Of a stretch of 64,000 bases of DNA, positions 18,429 through 27,466 are shown in pieces. The notes below the pieces were generated by a model. It did no database searches and was not told the origin of the DNA. It saw only the letters and a list, made by a program, of their open reading frames with translations. Origin of the DNA: Maribacter sp. (GTDB taxonomy: Bacteria; Bacteroidota; Bacteroidia; Flavobacteriales; Flavobacteriaceae); assembly GCA_024643345.1 (NCBI GenBank), contig JAHENB010000003.1:62001-126000 (forward strand), written 5' to 3'. Made by a program: the position numbers and the translations under genes. Each line of letters begins with the position of its first letter. Position 1 is the first letter of the stretch.

Positions 18429-20814
18429 CCGCGAAAAGTGGGCTGTTCATCACGGAAAGTTCATAGGTGCCGAGCGGGCTCCCTAAAAATATCTCGCTAT
18501 CTACCCCATCTTGGCGCTGTGAATAGTACAGATTGAAGGGGTTTCGTCTGCCGTACACATTGTAAACGGTAAATGTCCAATCCCCTACCCACCTTCTGTT
18601 GGGATTTTTACCGTATTTAATCTTCCAGGAAAAATCCAGGCGATGGTAGGGCCGAAGCCGGGCGTTGTTCCTTTCGATAAAAATGGGAACATTAATGTTT
18701 TCAAGGGCAAAAACACTGTTGGCCACGGTATAGGGCCTACCGCTCTGAGCGGTGAAGTTAAAACTCCAGGTATTGTATTTGTCCCCTTCGACGTTCAAGG
18801 TGCCATTGAATACATGGGGGCGATCAAAATCTGAGGGATATTGTTGGTTGTTGTTCACACGATCGGCCAATTTTTCATTTTGGGATTGCAAAAGGCTCCT
18901 GGAATAGGTGTAGTTAAACCAGCCATTGACCGGGCCCCTCACTTTTTTAAAACTGAGTTCCACCCCATAGGCTTCCCCTGTTGCGGTCACTACATCCCTT
19001 TCTATGAATTCCTCCAGAAAAAAATCGGCACCCGGTTTGTAGGTCAAATTGTTCTTTGACGACCTATAATAGCCCTCAAGTCCAATTTCAATGGAATTAT
19101 CGCTATTGTTCTTATAGATTCCCAAACCGTAGGTATCGCTTTGCTGCGGTTTTATATTGGGATCGGCCGTTTTCCAGCGGGAGGTGGGTAAGGGAGTTGT
19201 GGTATTGTAGATATTCTGAAGATACTGGTTGGTCCTGGCATAGCTCGCTTTAAAGGAAGTGCGTTCCCCAAGTTTGATATTGGCACCCAACCTGGGCTCT
19301 AAGCTGTTGTATGTTTTTACGGCATCACCCTTTCCAAAAATTGTTGAACCGATTAAATCGCCGGATACATCGTCAAAGGTAGCTTCAACATAAGGCCCAA
19401 CAAAAACATAATGGTTAAATCGAAGTCCTGCCGATACAGCGACTTGTTCGACGGGCTTCCAATTGAGGTTCCCATAACCCGATAGTTCATAACTGGTCTC
19501 TGTTTCCAGTTTTACCGGAATAATACTGTTTCCCGTACCCGGATCAAGGGTGCCAGGGCTTATTTTATATTGGTTGGCCTGGATGCCTCCATAATAATCG
19601 AGTTGCTCGCTCAAAGTCTTTGAGTATTCGGAAATGAAACTCAGGTACTTGATCTGGGATTCAAAGAGGATCTCATTGTCGTTGTCCTGTTCGGGAAAAA
19701 TGGTCTTGGGCGTATAATTGCTATACACCAGGATGTTCTTTAGGTTGGATTCGTCTTTAAAGCTATGTATCCAATTCAGTGTCCCGTTCAATGTTTGCAA
19801 GTCGTATTGGTTGTTTTCGGCATTGATGTTCTCGACCTGTGTCAGCAGGTCTAACTGATAAAAATCCTTGCTATAAAAACCAGTGAAAGAAATTTGGTCG
19901 TTATCAGTGGGCAAATAGAGCAATTTCATGGTGCTGTCATAAAAATTCGCCTTGGTATCTTTTAGCCTTTCAGAGAATATGGGCAACAAAAAACCCGTTA
20001 AGCCTGCCCTACCGCCAATATTGAGCATGAGTTTGTCTTTAATCAAAGGGGTTTCTATGGCTAGCCTACTTGAGACAAGGCCCACTCCGCCAGATATTCT
20101 TGTCTTGTCCACATATGGATTCTTGACCTTGATATCAAGAACAGAAGTGATCCTGCCCCCATAACGTGCAGGTATATTGGCCCTGTACAGGTCTACCGTA
20201 GAGACGACTTCCGGCGTAAAAACAGAAAAAAGGCCGAATAAGTGGGTTGGGTTAAATACCGGCGCATAGTCGAAGAGCAGCAAGTTCTGATCTAACGAAC
20301 CGCCCCTGACAGAGAGGCCATTGCTCACCTCCCCGGCATTGTTCACCCCTGCCAACAAGGTCATGCCCCTTAACACATCGAATTCACCCGCGGCAGCAGG
20401 TATTTTTTTAAGTTCCTGGGCATTCAATTGGAGTGCACCCATCTGCGGTGTTTCTACTATGTCTGTGAGCCGTTTCGCCCTTACGATGACTTCCGATAAT
20501 TGTTCTTGCTCTTCTTCCAGTGCCACTTTGATCAAGGTAGTTTTGCTCAATTGTATGTTTCGAAGCTGATCTTTGAACCCAATAAAAGAAACGGTTATGT
20601 TATAGGTTTTTCTTGGCAAATTGATCGTAAAACTCCCAGTTGCGTCAGTGACCCCGCCAGAAGAACCCGGGGTGATCCAAATTTGCGCGCCTTCCAATGG
20701 CAGCCCGTTTTCCGCGGCCACCACTTCAAGAGTGAGTCCGAAATCTTGGGCCTGCACGAACATAAGATTGAAAAGCAAAAAAATAAGCGTGGTAGTTTTG
20801 GTCATTTTGGTCAT
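18403..20814 (-). CDS. TonB-dependent outer-membrane receptor
   Basis: 803 residues: signal peptide (ending FVQA), an N-terminal carboxypeptidase-regulatory-like domain (about 25-105, with GGVTDATGSFTINLP), a plug domain (VRGGSLDQNLLLFDYAPVFNP) and a C-terminal 22-strand barrel. It imports an unknown ligand across the outer membrane using TonB-ExbBD energy. It is shorter than typical SusC proteins and is paired not with SusD but with two DUF4249 lipoproteins just upstream on the same strand (7-nt gap), so the three probably form one uptake unit. The substrate cannot be told. Confidence 0.93.
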   Translation of the reverse strand: MTKMTKTTTLIFLLFNLMFVQAQDFGLTLEVVAAENGLPLEGAQIWITPGSSGGVTDATGSFTINLPRKTYNITVSFIGFKDQLRNIQLSKTTLIKVALEEEQEQLSEVIVRAKRLTDIVETPQMGALQLNAQELKKIPAAAGEFDVLRGMTLLAGVNNAGEVSNGLSVRGGSLDQNLLLFDYAPVFNPTHLFGLFSVFTPEVVSTVDLYRANIPARYGGRITSVLDIKVKNPYVDKTRISGGVGLVSSRLAIETPLIKDKLMLNIGGRAGLTGFLLPIFSERLKDTKANFYDSTMKLLYLPTDNDQISFTGFYSKDFYQLDLLTQVENINAENNQYDLQTLNGTLNWIHSFKDESNLKNILVYSNYTPKTIFPEQDNDNEILFESQIKYLSFISEYSKTLSEQLDYYGGIQANQYKISPGTLDPGTGNSIIPVKLETETSYELSGYGNLNWKPVEQVAVSAGLRFNHYVFVGPYVEATFDDVSGDLIGSTIFGKGDAVKTYNSLEPRLGANIKLGERTSFKASYARTNQYLQNIYNTTTPLPTSRWKTADPNIKPQQSDTYGLGIYKNNSDNSIEIGLEGYYRSSKNNLTYKPGADFFLEEFIERDVVTATGEAYGVELSFKKVRGPVNGWFNYTYSRSLLQSQNEKLADRVNNNQQYPSDFDRPHVFNGTLNVEGDKYNTWSFNFTAQSGRPYTVANSVFALENINVPIFIERNNARLRPYHRLDFSWKIKYGKNPNRRWVGDWTFTVYNVYGRRNPFNLYYSQRQDGVDSEIFLGSPLGTYELSVMNSPLFAVTYNFVFD

Positions 20815-20821
20815 TTCATAA

Positions 20822-21976
20822 TTATTGTTCGATCCATCCGGGTGGGGTAATGGCAGTTCTAAATTTTGTTTCGGAACAAGGGGCTATAGTGGTAATGGGA
20901 GGAGGCAGCGGATCCCCAAAGGCTTCCTGCACTATGGGTTCCCTTGCTTCCAACTCAGGGTCTTCAATGGCACTTCTGTCAATAAATATCGAAGCAACCG
21001 AAGTTGCGGCCGCAGTAAACCTACCAAAAACGAATTCATCGGCATTATTGCGGTTTGTTAAATTGCCAATTAAAGCGGCTGGTGGGGGAGCATTCAAACC
21101 ACTACTGTTATCTATAATGTCCTTGAGTACCTTGTAATAATCATACGCGGCCGGGGTGAGTGAAAATTGTTGTACCTCTACGACCATATTTTCCTTTGTA
21201 TAGAGCAAGATATCGCCAATGGGCAGTTTTGAAATATTCTTGCCATTGGAAAACTTATCATCCAAAATACTGATACTTTCAGGAAAGCGAATTTTCCAGC
21301 ATTCCACATCGCAGGTATAATCGAAATATCGCCTTCCCCTGCCATCAATAGGGAAGGACCGACATTCATCGTCCCTAAAGACCCCTTCCCTGCATTTTTC
21401 ACAGAAATCAAGGTTCTCATAGGTCCTGTAGGTCCAATAATAGTAGTTCGCTCGATCTGCAGGGTCTTGGAAGCTCACCGACACCGAATGACCCGGCACG
21501 AATTTTCCCCCATCCATTTCACGAAATGCCAGTTCAGGATCATAGTCGACCTCAATGTTATCGATGGGAACTGCATCCAGTACCAGTTCTGGGGTGGATT
21601 CATAGGTTCGGCCATCGGCCAAGGTGATGTTTAATTTCCAGTTTTCCCCTGGGGAGGCAAAGAAGTCGAAAGGCGTCTGGTAAGCCCCGACCACTTCGTT
21701 AAGGGCAACCATGGCTCCGGTATCGGTATTTTCAAAGTTTACAGAGGCCCCCGTTACAAAGTTAACGGCATAGACACCAAATTCGGTGGAAGATTCGTTG
21801 ATGAGCACGAAAGAAGTGCCTGGTACGGTAGAGGCAAAGCCCTCGATAAACAGCAAGCCCTCACGGTATTCAAATTCAGGTTCCACAGGGTCTATACATG
21901 CAGAGGGCAAAAACAATAACGAACAAATCAACGAGAAGGGAATCGGCCTGTAAATAAATAATCGAACGTTACGCAT
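20822..21976 (-). CDS. DUF4249 lipoprotein, copy 1
   Basis: 384 residues. Lipoprotein signal with the lipobox at LLFLPSAC, followed by IDPVEPEFEYREG. The body is the beta-rich DUF4249 family that accompanies TonB receptors in Bacteroidota; the molecular role is not established. A five-cysteine cluster C-x2-C-x9-C-x16-C-x3-C occurs around residues 193-230 and an invariant PCSETKFRTA near the C-terminus. The stop codon is 7 nt before the TonB receptor start, implying cotranscription and a surface partner function. It is a clear paralogue of the next gene upstream. Confidence 0.85.
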   Translation of the reverse strand: MRNVRLFIYRPIPFSLICSLLFLPSACIDPVEPEFEYREGLLFIEGFASTVPGTSFVLINESSTEFGVYAVNFVTGASVNFENTDTGAMVALNEVVGAYQTPFDFFASPGENWKLNITLADGRTYESTPELVLDAVPIDNIEVDYDPELAFREMDGGKFVPGHSVSVSFQDPADRANYYYWTYRTYENLDFCEKCREGVFRDDECRSFPIDGRGRRYFDYTCDVECWKIRFPESISILDDKFSNGKNISKLPIGDILLYTKENMVVEVQQFSLTPAAYDYYKVLKDIIDNSSGLNAPPPAALIGNLTNRNNADEFVFGRFTAAATSVASIFIDRSAIEDPELEAREPIVQEAFGDPLPPPITTIAPCSETKFRTAITPPGWIEQ

Positions 21977-22131
21977 TTAACCTCTATTAGGGAACAGTTA
22001 AATATAGTGCTATTTTTTGGTGCAGTTAAAAATATAACTAGCGGTCATTGATTGCATCGTTTTGGCGCAAAAGCAGAAAAGCGATGTTCCATACCTTCAA
22101 GCAGCACCCTTTGATTTAAGGTTTTCAGGGC

Positions 22132-23283
22132 TTATTGCCGAATCCATCCATTGGGCACGATTGCCGTTCTGAATTTGGTCTCGGAACAGGGTGCGGTGAT
22201 GGTTTCCGGCGACGGTACCGGGTCAAAAAAGCCTTCAAAATTAGGGGCTTCCTGTCTTTCAAGGGGCTGTTCCTTGATTGAACTTCTATCAATAAATATA
22301 GATCTTACCGAAGTAGCACCGGCGGTAAACCTTCCAAAAACAAAATCTTCCTTATCTTCGAGGTTACTTATATTCCCGATCAAAGCGGCCGGCGGCGGCG
22401 CATTTAAGCCATTGTTGTTTTCAACAATGTCCTTGAGCACTTTGTAGTACTTATATGCAGTCGGTGACAATGAAAATTGCTGTACCTCCACTGAGACATC
22501 TTCCTTATTGTACAACAAAAGATTACCAACGGGCAAACTGTTGATCGATTTGCCATTGGATAATTTATCGTTGTAGATGGCCACCCCATCGGGGAAACGT
22601 ATTTGCCAGCATTCAATTTCACAGGCGTAATCGTAGAAATCGGCCCTGCCGGAATTTGGTGGGTTACGTTGACATGCCCCATCCCTGAAAATGCCATTTT
22701 CGCAACGCTCGCAAAAATCAAGGTTTTCATAGGCACGATAGGTCCAGTAATAATTATTTTCACTGGATTGAGGATCATCGAACGACACCATTATAGAATG
22801 TCCCGGGACAAATTTGTTTCTCCCTTCGTTAAATGTTAATTCCGGGTCATATTCCACGGTAACATCATTTATGGCCACAGGTTCTAAAATTTCTTCAGGG
22901 GTGGAGCCATAGGTAACCCCCGAAGCCAGTGTAATGAGAAGTTCCCAGGTTTCGCCCACTGAAGCCGCAAAATCATCGGGAGGCACATAGACCCCTTTGC
23001 GTTCGGTCAGGGGAACAGCTTCCCCAGTATCGCTGTTTTTGAACAGAACAGTGGCACCTTCGACAGCAATGATCTTGAACAAATCAAATTCGGTTGATGA
23101 TTCATTTATCGTTACAAAGGAGACCCCTGGAAGGTTCGATACGAAACCTTCAACAAAAACAATACCTTCCCTAAATTCGAAATTAGGCTCCACCGGATCG
23201 ATACAGGACAAAAGAAAGAACGAAAAGAAATAAACCAAAACCATGGAAACCTTTCCGATAAGCCTATCTGCCCTATTTCCCAT
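22132..23283 (-). CDS. DUF4249 lipoprotein, copy 2
   Basis: 383 residues, a tandem paralogue of the DUF4249 gene that follows it on this strand. The lipobox is at FFLLSC and the mature start IDPVEPNFEFREG nearly matches the other copy. The same C-x2-C-x9-C-x16-C-x3-C pattern, the LNAPPPAALIGN stretch and the PCSETKFRTA end are conserved, while much of the rest has diverged, so the duplication is not recent. The 155-bp gap to copy 1 carries a TATATTTA box (plus-strand 21999-22006) and could hold an internal promoter. I infer two alternative or joint surface partners of the single receptor. Confidence 0.85.
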   Translation of the reverse strand: MGNRADRLIGKVSMVLVYFFSFFLLSCIDPVEPNFEFREGIVFVEGFVSNLPGVSFVTINESSTEFDLFKIIAVEGATVLFKNSDTGEAVPLTERKGVYVPPDDFAASVGETWELLITLASGVTYGSTPEEILEPVAINDVTVEYDPELTFNEGRNKFVPGHSIMVSFDDPQSSENNYYWTYRAYENLDFCERCENGIFRDGACQRNPPNSGRADFYDYACEIECWQIRFPDGVAIYNDKLSNGKSINSLPVGNLLLYNKEDVSVEVQQFSLSPTAYKYYKVLKDIVENNNGLNAPPPAALIGNISNLEDKEDFVFGRFTAGATSVRSIFIDRSSIKEQPLERQEAPNFEGFFDPVPSPETITAPCSETKFRTAIVPNGWIRQ

Positions 23284-23360
23284 AGAATTGATTTGTTGCC
23301 GCTAATATAGACTTTTCAAAACGGCCGTGTGCGAATCCTATAAAAGGTTTTGCGCCCTTT

Positions 23361-23400
23361 GAAATTAAAAAGGTCCCTTTGGACTTTCCAAAGGGACCTT
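23361..23400 (-). terminator. Terminator of the small lipoprotein gene
   Basis: A 14-bp perfect inverted repeat (23370-23383 with 23387-23400, 3-nt loop), followed on the minus strand by TTTTAATTT. It lies 20 nt past the stop codon of the upstream minus-strand gene. Confidence 0.75.
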
Positions 23401-23420
23401 CGATATCATCTTGGTGCAGC

Positions 23421-23915
23421 TTATCTTTTCTGAAATACCAATTGTCCGCTTACATTAAAATTGGGAATATTCAATCCTGTGGCATCAATGGCCATGGTAT
23501 TTCCATCGAAGGTTACATCGGCAGAGACGGTCATGCCCTGATTATCGACAATCGACAATACCTTTCCATCGAAAGTATAGGTACTGCTATCGGTATCCTT
23601 CTGGGTGGGGCATGGTATGTCTATACCCCCAGCGTTTACATTGACCTCGATATAGTTGACTGAATTTTCGGCAACCACTGAAAGGTCTTCCTTGAAAATG
23701 AAGGTGATGACATAACAATCACGGGCGGTCAAATAACTTAGGGCATCCCTTCCGTTCTTGGCATCGTCACTCGCGGTAGCGTCATCAATTTTCAATTCGG
23801 TCGCATCCCATGTGCCAACAATAGAATTGGCATCCGTGCCATTATCATTCGATTTATCATTGGAACAGGACCAAATAATGGCCGTCATAAATACAAATAA
23901 AAGTGTATTTTTCAT
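23421..23915 (-). CDS. Lipocalin-like lipoprotein
   Basis: 164 residues. Lipoprotein signal with lipobox AIIWSC, then a Ser/Asn/Asp-rich spacer and a beta-rich domain starting IVGTWDATEL, the usual opening of the lipocalin-like/DUF5004 families of Bacteroidota. TFDGKVLSIVDN and the C-terminal VSGQLVFQKR fit the same barrel. The ligand is unknown. It is a single gene with its own strong terminator; the stop codon lies 137 bp from the start of the DUF4249 pair, on the same strand. Confidence 0.7.
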   Translation of the reverse strand: MKNTLLFVFMTAIIWSCSNDKSNDNGTDANSIVGTWDATELKIDDATASDDAKNGRDALSYLTARDCYVITFIFKEDLSVVAENSVNYIEVNVNAGGIDIPCPTQKDTDSSTYTFDGKVLSIVDNQGMTVSADVTFDGNTMAIDATGLNIPNFNVSGQLVFQKR

Positions 23916-24228
23916 CAGAATCGGGGTTTAAATTATCTTCATATTAACACAACAACGCCAAATATCATATAAAAGTATCCGATGGTTTAAAGCATTTAAA
24001 ATGGGGCAACCCATTGTTTTTTGATTTGCGATTCATTTCAAAACCACCATTGATCCTTCTGTTCTGCCGTATTTGCGGGGGCCATTTTCAACGTCACATC
24101 GCCCATTCAAAACTCCGTACAAAAATCTGTAAAATAATCAGAAACTTGCATTTGTATTTCAACTTAATAATTGTACATTTGCAGCCCTCTTATGGGGATT
24201 GATAAGTTTAATCATTAAAATTATAGTA
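23916..24228. other. Intergenic region holding the rplM promoter
   Basis: This 313-bp gap between the divergent lipoprotein and rplM genes holds the rplM promoter at its right end. The rest is AT-rich without a credible coding frame or RNA gene. The 24014-24202 frame lacks any family resemblance and has unusual composition. Confidence 0.5.
24151..24181 (+). promoter_or_regulatory. Promoter of rplM-rpsI
   Basis: TTTG at 24151-24154, 19 nt, then TACATTTG at 24174-24181: a full match to the Bacteroidota consensus. The 5' untranslated region would be about 40 nt. Confidence 0.75.
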
Positions 24229-24684
24229 GTGGATACATTAAGCTACAAGACGATATCGGCCAATCGCAAGACAGTGAACAAGCAATGGCTATTGGTAGAT
24301 GCCGAAGGGGAAACCTTGGGTCGTTTCGCCTCTAAAGTTGCCAAATTATTAAGGGGAAAGCACAAGACCGACTTTACACCACACGTTGATTGTGGAGACA
24401 ATGTCGTGGTCATCAATGCGGAAAAAATACACTTGTCGGGGAACAAATGGGAAGACAAGACCTATCAAAGGTATACAGGTTATCCAGGAGGTCAACGTTC
24501 AGCGACCGCCAAGGAAGTGTTGGTCAAAAAACCAGGGAGCATTGTGGAAAAAGCGATCAAAGGAATGTTGCCCAAAAATAAATTGGGTGCCGATCTCTTC
24601 CGGAATTTAAAAGTGTACGTTGGCCCGAACCATGACCAAGACGCCCAAAAACCAACCGTCTTTAATCTAAAAGAATTTAAATAA
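24229..24684 (+). CDS. rplM: 50S ribosomal protein L13
   Basis: 151 residues, with the L13 core [38 protein letters not shown] and [10 protein letters not shown]. The start is a GTG at 24229: family members in flavobacteria begin MDTLSYKT, and this frame reads VDTLSYKT at that point, while upstream ATGs would add an unrelated hydrophobic stretch. The stop codon overlaps the rpsI start (TAATG), so the two are translationally coupled. Confidence 0.95.
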   Translation: MDTLSYKTISANRKTVNKQWLLVDAEGETLGRFASKVAKLLRGKHKTDFTPHVDCGDNVVVINAEKIHLSGNKWEDKTYQRYTGYPGGQRSATAKEVLVKKPGSIVEKAIKGMLPKNKLGADLFRNLKVYVGPNHDQDAQKPTVFNLKEFK

Positions 24685-25070
24685 TGGAAATTATTCACAA
24701 AATCGGAAGGAGAAAAACCGCCGTAGCAAGGGTATATCTTTCAACTGGTAAAGGTAAAATTACCATTAATCAAAGGGATATCAGTGATTACTTCCCAACC
24801 GCCACTTTGCAGTACAAAGTAAAACAACCGTTCACGCTCACCAATACCGTTGACGATTATGACGTAAAGGTGAATGTGTATGGAGGAGGAATTACGGGAC
24901 AGGCAGAAGCCATCCGTTTGGGACTTTCAAGGGCCCTATGCGTGGTCGATGAAGAAAACCGAATTGCCTTAAAACCCGAAGGATTGCTTACCAGAGACCC
25001 TAGAATGGTCGAAAGAAAGAAATTTGGGCAAAAGAAAGCAAGGAAGAAATTCCAATTCTCCAAACGTTAA
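24684..25070 (+). CDS. rpsI: 30S ribosomal protein S9
   Basis: 128 residues. It starts [19 protein letters not shown] and ends with the basic tail [12 protein letters not shown] that reaches the ribosomal P site. [21 protein letters not shown] is the conserved core. The start overlaps the rplM stop by one base. Confidence 0.97.
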   Translation: MEIIHKIGRRKTAVARVYLSTGKGKITINQRDISDYFPTATLQYKVKQPFTLTNTVDDYDVKVNVYGGGITGQAEAIRLGLSRALCVVDEENRIALKPEGLLTRDPRMVERKKFGQKKARKKFQFSKR

Positions 25071-25139
25071 TATCGCATTATCGGTCATCCCTCCGCTGGG
25101 CAGACACTATCATATTATCATTAACTAGTTCATTGAAAA

Positions 25140-25322
25140 CGACTTGGTTTCAAGTCGAAATTATAAATCCCATCCCGCCCCAATAAAAGCGGGAAGCGCC
25201 TTAAAGCAAAGTTAAAAGGCGTATAGGGTAAATTAGTTTAGCATCTAAATGTTGAAGGCTTCACGCTTTGCGCGATACCACTTCAACATTGCTGATTCAA
25301 AAGAACGTAAACTAAATTTAAA
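25140..25322 (+). promoter_or_regulatory. Structured leader upstream of rpsB-tsf
   Basis: Four inverted repeats stand in the 180 nt before the rpsB start. They are CGACTTG/CAAGTCG (25140-25146, 25151-25157, 4-nt loop), TCCCGC/GCGGGA (25173-25178, 25189-25194), CGCCTT/AAGGCG (25197-25202, 25216-25221) and a 10-bp perfect AATGTTGAAG/CTTCAACATT (25248-25257, 25281-25290). None is followed by a T-run, so they are not simple terminators. In other bacteria S2 represses its own operon through a leader RNA; the same may happen here, by inference. Confidence 0.55.
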
Positions 25323-26495
25323 ATGGCTAAAAAAGTCGAAGTAAAAGATTTATTGGAAGCAGGTGTTCATTTCGGACACCTAACCAGAAAATGGAACCCC
25401 AACATGGCGCCCTATATCTACATGGAGCGTAATGGAATCCACGTCATCAACCTTTACAAAACCGCTGCAAAGCTAGAGGAGGCCAATGAGGCCCTTAAGA
25501 AAATTGCTGCTTCGGGCAGAAAAATTCTTTTCGTTGCCACCAAAAAACAGGCAAAGGACATCGTGGCCGAAAAAGTGGCCAAGGTAAACATGCCTTACAT
25601 CACCGAGCGCTGGCCTGGTGGCATGCTGACCAATTTCGTCACCATCAGAAAAGCAGTAAAGAAGATGGCCTCCATCGACAGAATGAAAAAAGATGGCACT
25701 TTTAATACCTTATCCAAAAAAGAACGATTACAAGTAGATCGTTTGAGGGCCAAGTTGGAAAAGAACCTTGGTTCGATTTCTGAAATGACCCGCTTGCCCG
25801 GTGCTTTGTTCGTGGTAGATACCATGCGAGAACATATTGCCGTGAAGGAAGCTTTGAAATTGAATATCCCGATCTTTGCGATGGTCGATACCAATTCAGA
25901 TCCAAGGGAAATCGATTTCTTGATTCCCTCGAATGACGATGCTTCAAAGTCTATCGAAATTATCATGAGAGAGGTTACCGACGCCATTGCGGAAGGTTTG
26001 ACCGAACGCAAATCGGAGAAACAGTCAGACCGGGAAGGGAACGACGACGATACCGATGAACAAGTGGTTCGTGCGCCAAGGGCAAAAAAAGCGATCAAAG
26101 CAGTGAAGCAGGAAGCCGATGATAAAATAGAAGATGAGGTTGTGGTGGCCGAAGAGGAAAACCTTGTTGCGGAAGCTCCTGTGGTAGAAAAACCCGTTAA
26201 GGCAAAAGCAACATCCACCGAAACCAAAGAACCAAAAACAAAAGCTGACGACCTTACCAAGGTTGAAGGTGTCGGTCCTAAGGCGGCAGAGGCTTTGGCC
26301 AATGCCGGTCTGGCCACTTTTGCGGAACTGGCAAAGTCGAACCCAGACGATATCAAGGAAATTTTAACAGCCGCAAGTTCAAGGATGGCGCACCTAGACC
26401 CCACTTCATGGCCAAAACAGGCCAAAATGGCAGCTGATGGTGAATGGGACAAACTCAAAACATGGCAAGACAATGCCAAGGGAGGTGTAGCATAA
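25323..26495 (+). CDS. rpsB: 30S ribosomal protein S2 with C-terminal helix-hairpin-helix extension
   Basis: 390 residues against the usual 230-260. Residues 1 to about 228 are ordinary S2 (LLEAGVHFGHLTRKWNPNM; ERWPGGMLTNF; FAMVDTNSDP). A charged linker of about 85 residues, rich in Glu, Asp, Lys and Ala, follows, and then a compact C-terminal domain from about 312: LTKVEGVGPKAAEALANAG is a helix-hairpin-helix signature, ending LKTWQDNAKGGVA. A similar domain is known to me at the end of Bacteroidota L21 proteins. It may bind rRNA or another factor. There is no frameshift, and tsf follows after 91 nt. Confidence 0.95.
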   Translation: MAKKVEVKDLLEAGVHFGHLTRKWNPNMAPYIYMERNGIHVINLYKTAAKLEEANEALKKIAASGRKILFVATKKQAKDIVAEKVAKVNMPYITERWPGGMLTNFVTIRKAVKKMASIDRMKKDGTFNTLSKKERLQVDRLRAKLEKNLGSISEMTRLPGALFVVDTMREHIAVKEALKLNIPIFAMVDTNSDPREIDFLIPSNDDASKSIEIIMREVTDAIAEGLTERKSEKQSDREGNDDDTDEQVVRAPRAKKAIKAVKQEADDKIEDEVVVAEEENLVAEAPVVEKPVKAKATSTETKEPKTKADDLTKVEGVGPKAAEALANAGLATFAELAKSNPDDIKEILTAASSRMAHLDPTSWPKQAKMAADGEWDKLKTWQDNAKGGVA

Positions 26496-26586
26496 AACCA
26501 AGTTTGATTTTTAATTCGATTTAATAACGTATTCCCTGGGCAACGCCTTAGGTGTTGAGAAAGGAACACAACTCAAAACAAAAAAA

Positions 26587-27411
26587 ATGGCAAATATTAC
26601 AGCCGCAGACGTCAATAAATTAAGACAAACCACAGGTGCAGGGATGATGGATTGCAAAAAAGCCTTGGTAGAGGCCGATGGCGATTTTGAAAAAGCAATC
26701 GAGATCCTTCGCAAAAAAGGTCAAAAAGTAGCCGCCAACCGGGCCGATCGTGATTCTTCGGAAGGCGCGGCCATTGCCAAAGTAGCCCCTGACCATACTT
26801 CCGGTGTAGTGATCTCGCTGAACTGTGAGACCGATTTTGTGGCCAAAAATGACAGTTTTGTGGCTTTGGCCAATGCACTGGCCGATCTGGCACTGGGTTT
26901 CAATAACAAGGAGGCATTTTTGGAGGCCAACTTCAACGGTATCAGTGTTCAGGACAAATTGACCGAACAAACTGGGGTGATCGGTGAGAAAATCGAAATC
27001 GGGGGTTTTGAAAAATTGTCAGCACCTTTTGTTGGCTCCTACATTCACGCCGGAAACAAAATCGCCACTTTGGTAGGACTGTCCGCTGCCGTGAAAGGTG
27101 CCGATGTAGTCGCCAAGGACGTTTCCATGCAAGCCGCAGCGATGAATCCCGTAGCCTTAAACGAAGCGGCGGTTGACCAGTCGATAATCGATAAGGAAAT
27201 TGAAATCGCGAAAGATCAATTGCGCCAAGAAGGTAAGCCAGAGGCCATGTTGGATAATATTGCAAAAGGCAAATTGAATCGTTTCTTTAAAGACAACACC
27301 TTGGTGAACCAAGATTTTATTAAGGACAGTAAGCTGAGCGTTGCACAATATGTTAAATCGATCGATCCAAAATTGGAAGTGACCGGATTTAAAAGGGTGG
27401 CCTTGGGTTAA
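26587..27411 (+). CDS. tsf: Elongation factor Ts
   Basis: 274-residue nucleotide exchange factor for EF-Tu. The N-terminal UBA-like domain begins ITAADVNKLRQTTGAGMMDCKKAL, and the core has NCETDFVAKNDSF with the invariant TDFV that contacts EF-Tu. The two dimerisation subdomains are complete. Cotranscribed with rpsB and closed by a strong terminator 20 nt after the stop. Confidence 0.97.
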   Translation: MANITAADVNKLRQTTGAGMMDCKKALVEADGDFEKAIEILRKKGQKVAANRADRDSSEGAAIAKVAPDHTSGVVISLNCETDFVAKNDSFVALANALADLALGFNNKEAFLEANFNGISVQDKLTEQTGVIGEKIEIGGFEKLSAPFVGSYIHAGNKIATLVGLSAAVKGADVVAKDVSMQAAAMNPVALNEAAVDQSIIDKEIEIAKDQLRQEGKPEAMLDNIAKGKLNRFFKDNTLVNQDFIKDSKLSVAQYVKSIDPKLEVTGFKRVALG

Positions 27412-27429
27412 TCAAATGCCTATAACATC

Positions 27430-27466
27430 AAAAACCGCTCTCCCTCCGGGATGGCGGTTTTTTTAT
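27430..27466. terminator. Bidirectional terminator between tsf and the XRE gene
   Basis: AAAACCGC (27431-27438) pairs with GCGGTTTT (27454-27461) and runs into TTT on the plus strand. The minus strand also ends in T residues. The hairpin abuts the stop codon of the convergent XRE gene. Confidence 0.8.

Noticed and set aside
25595..26569. 324-codon minus-strand open frame
   Set aside because: It is antisense to rpsB and its extension, whose codon use leaves the opposite strand open; Ser/Ala-rich with no family features.
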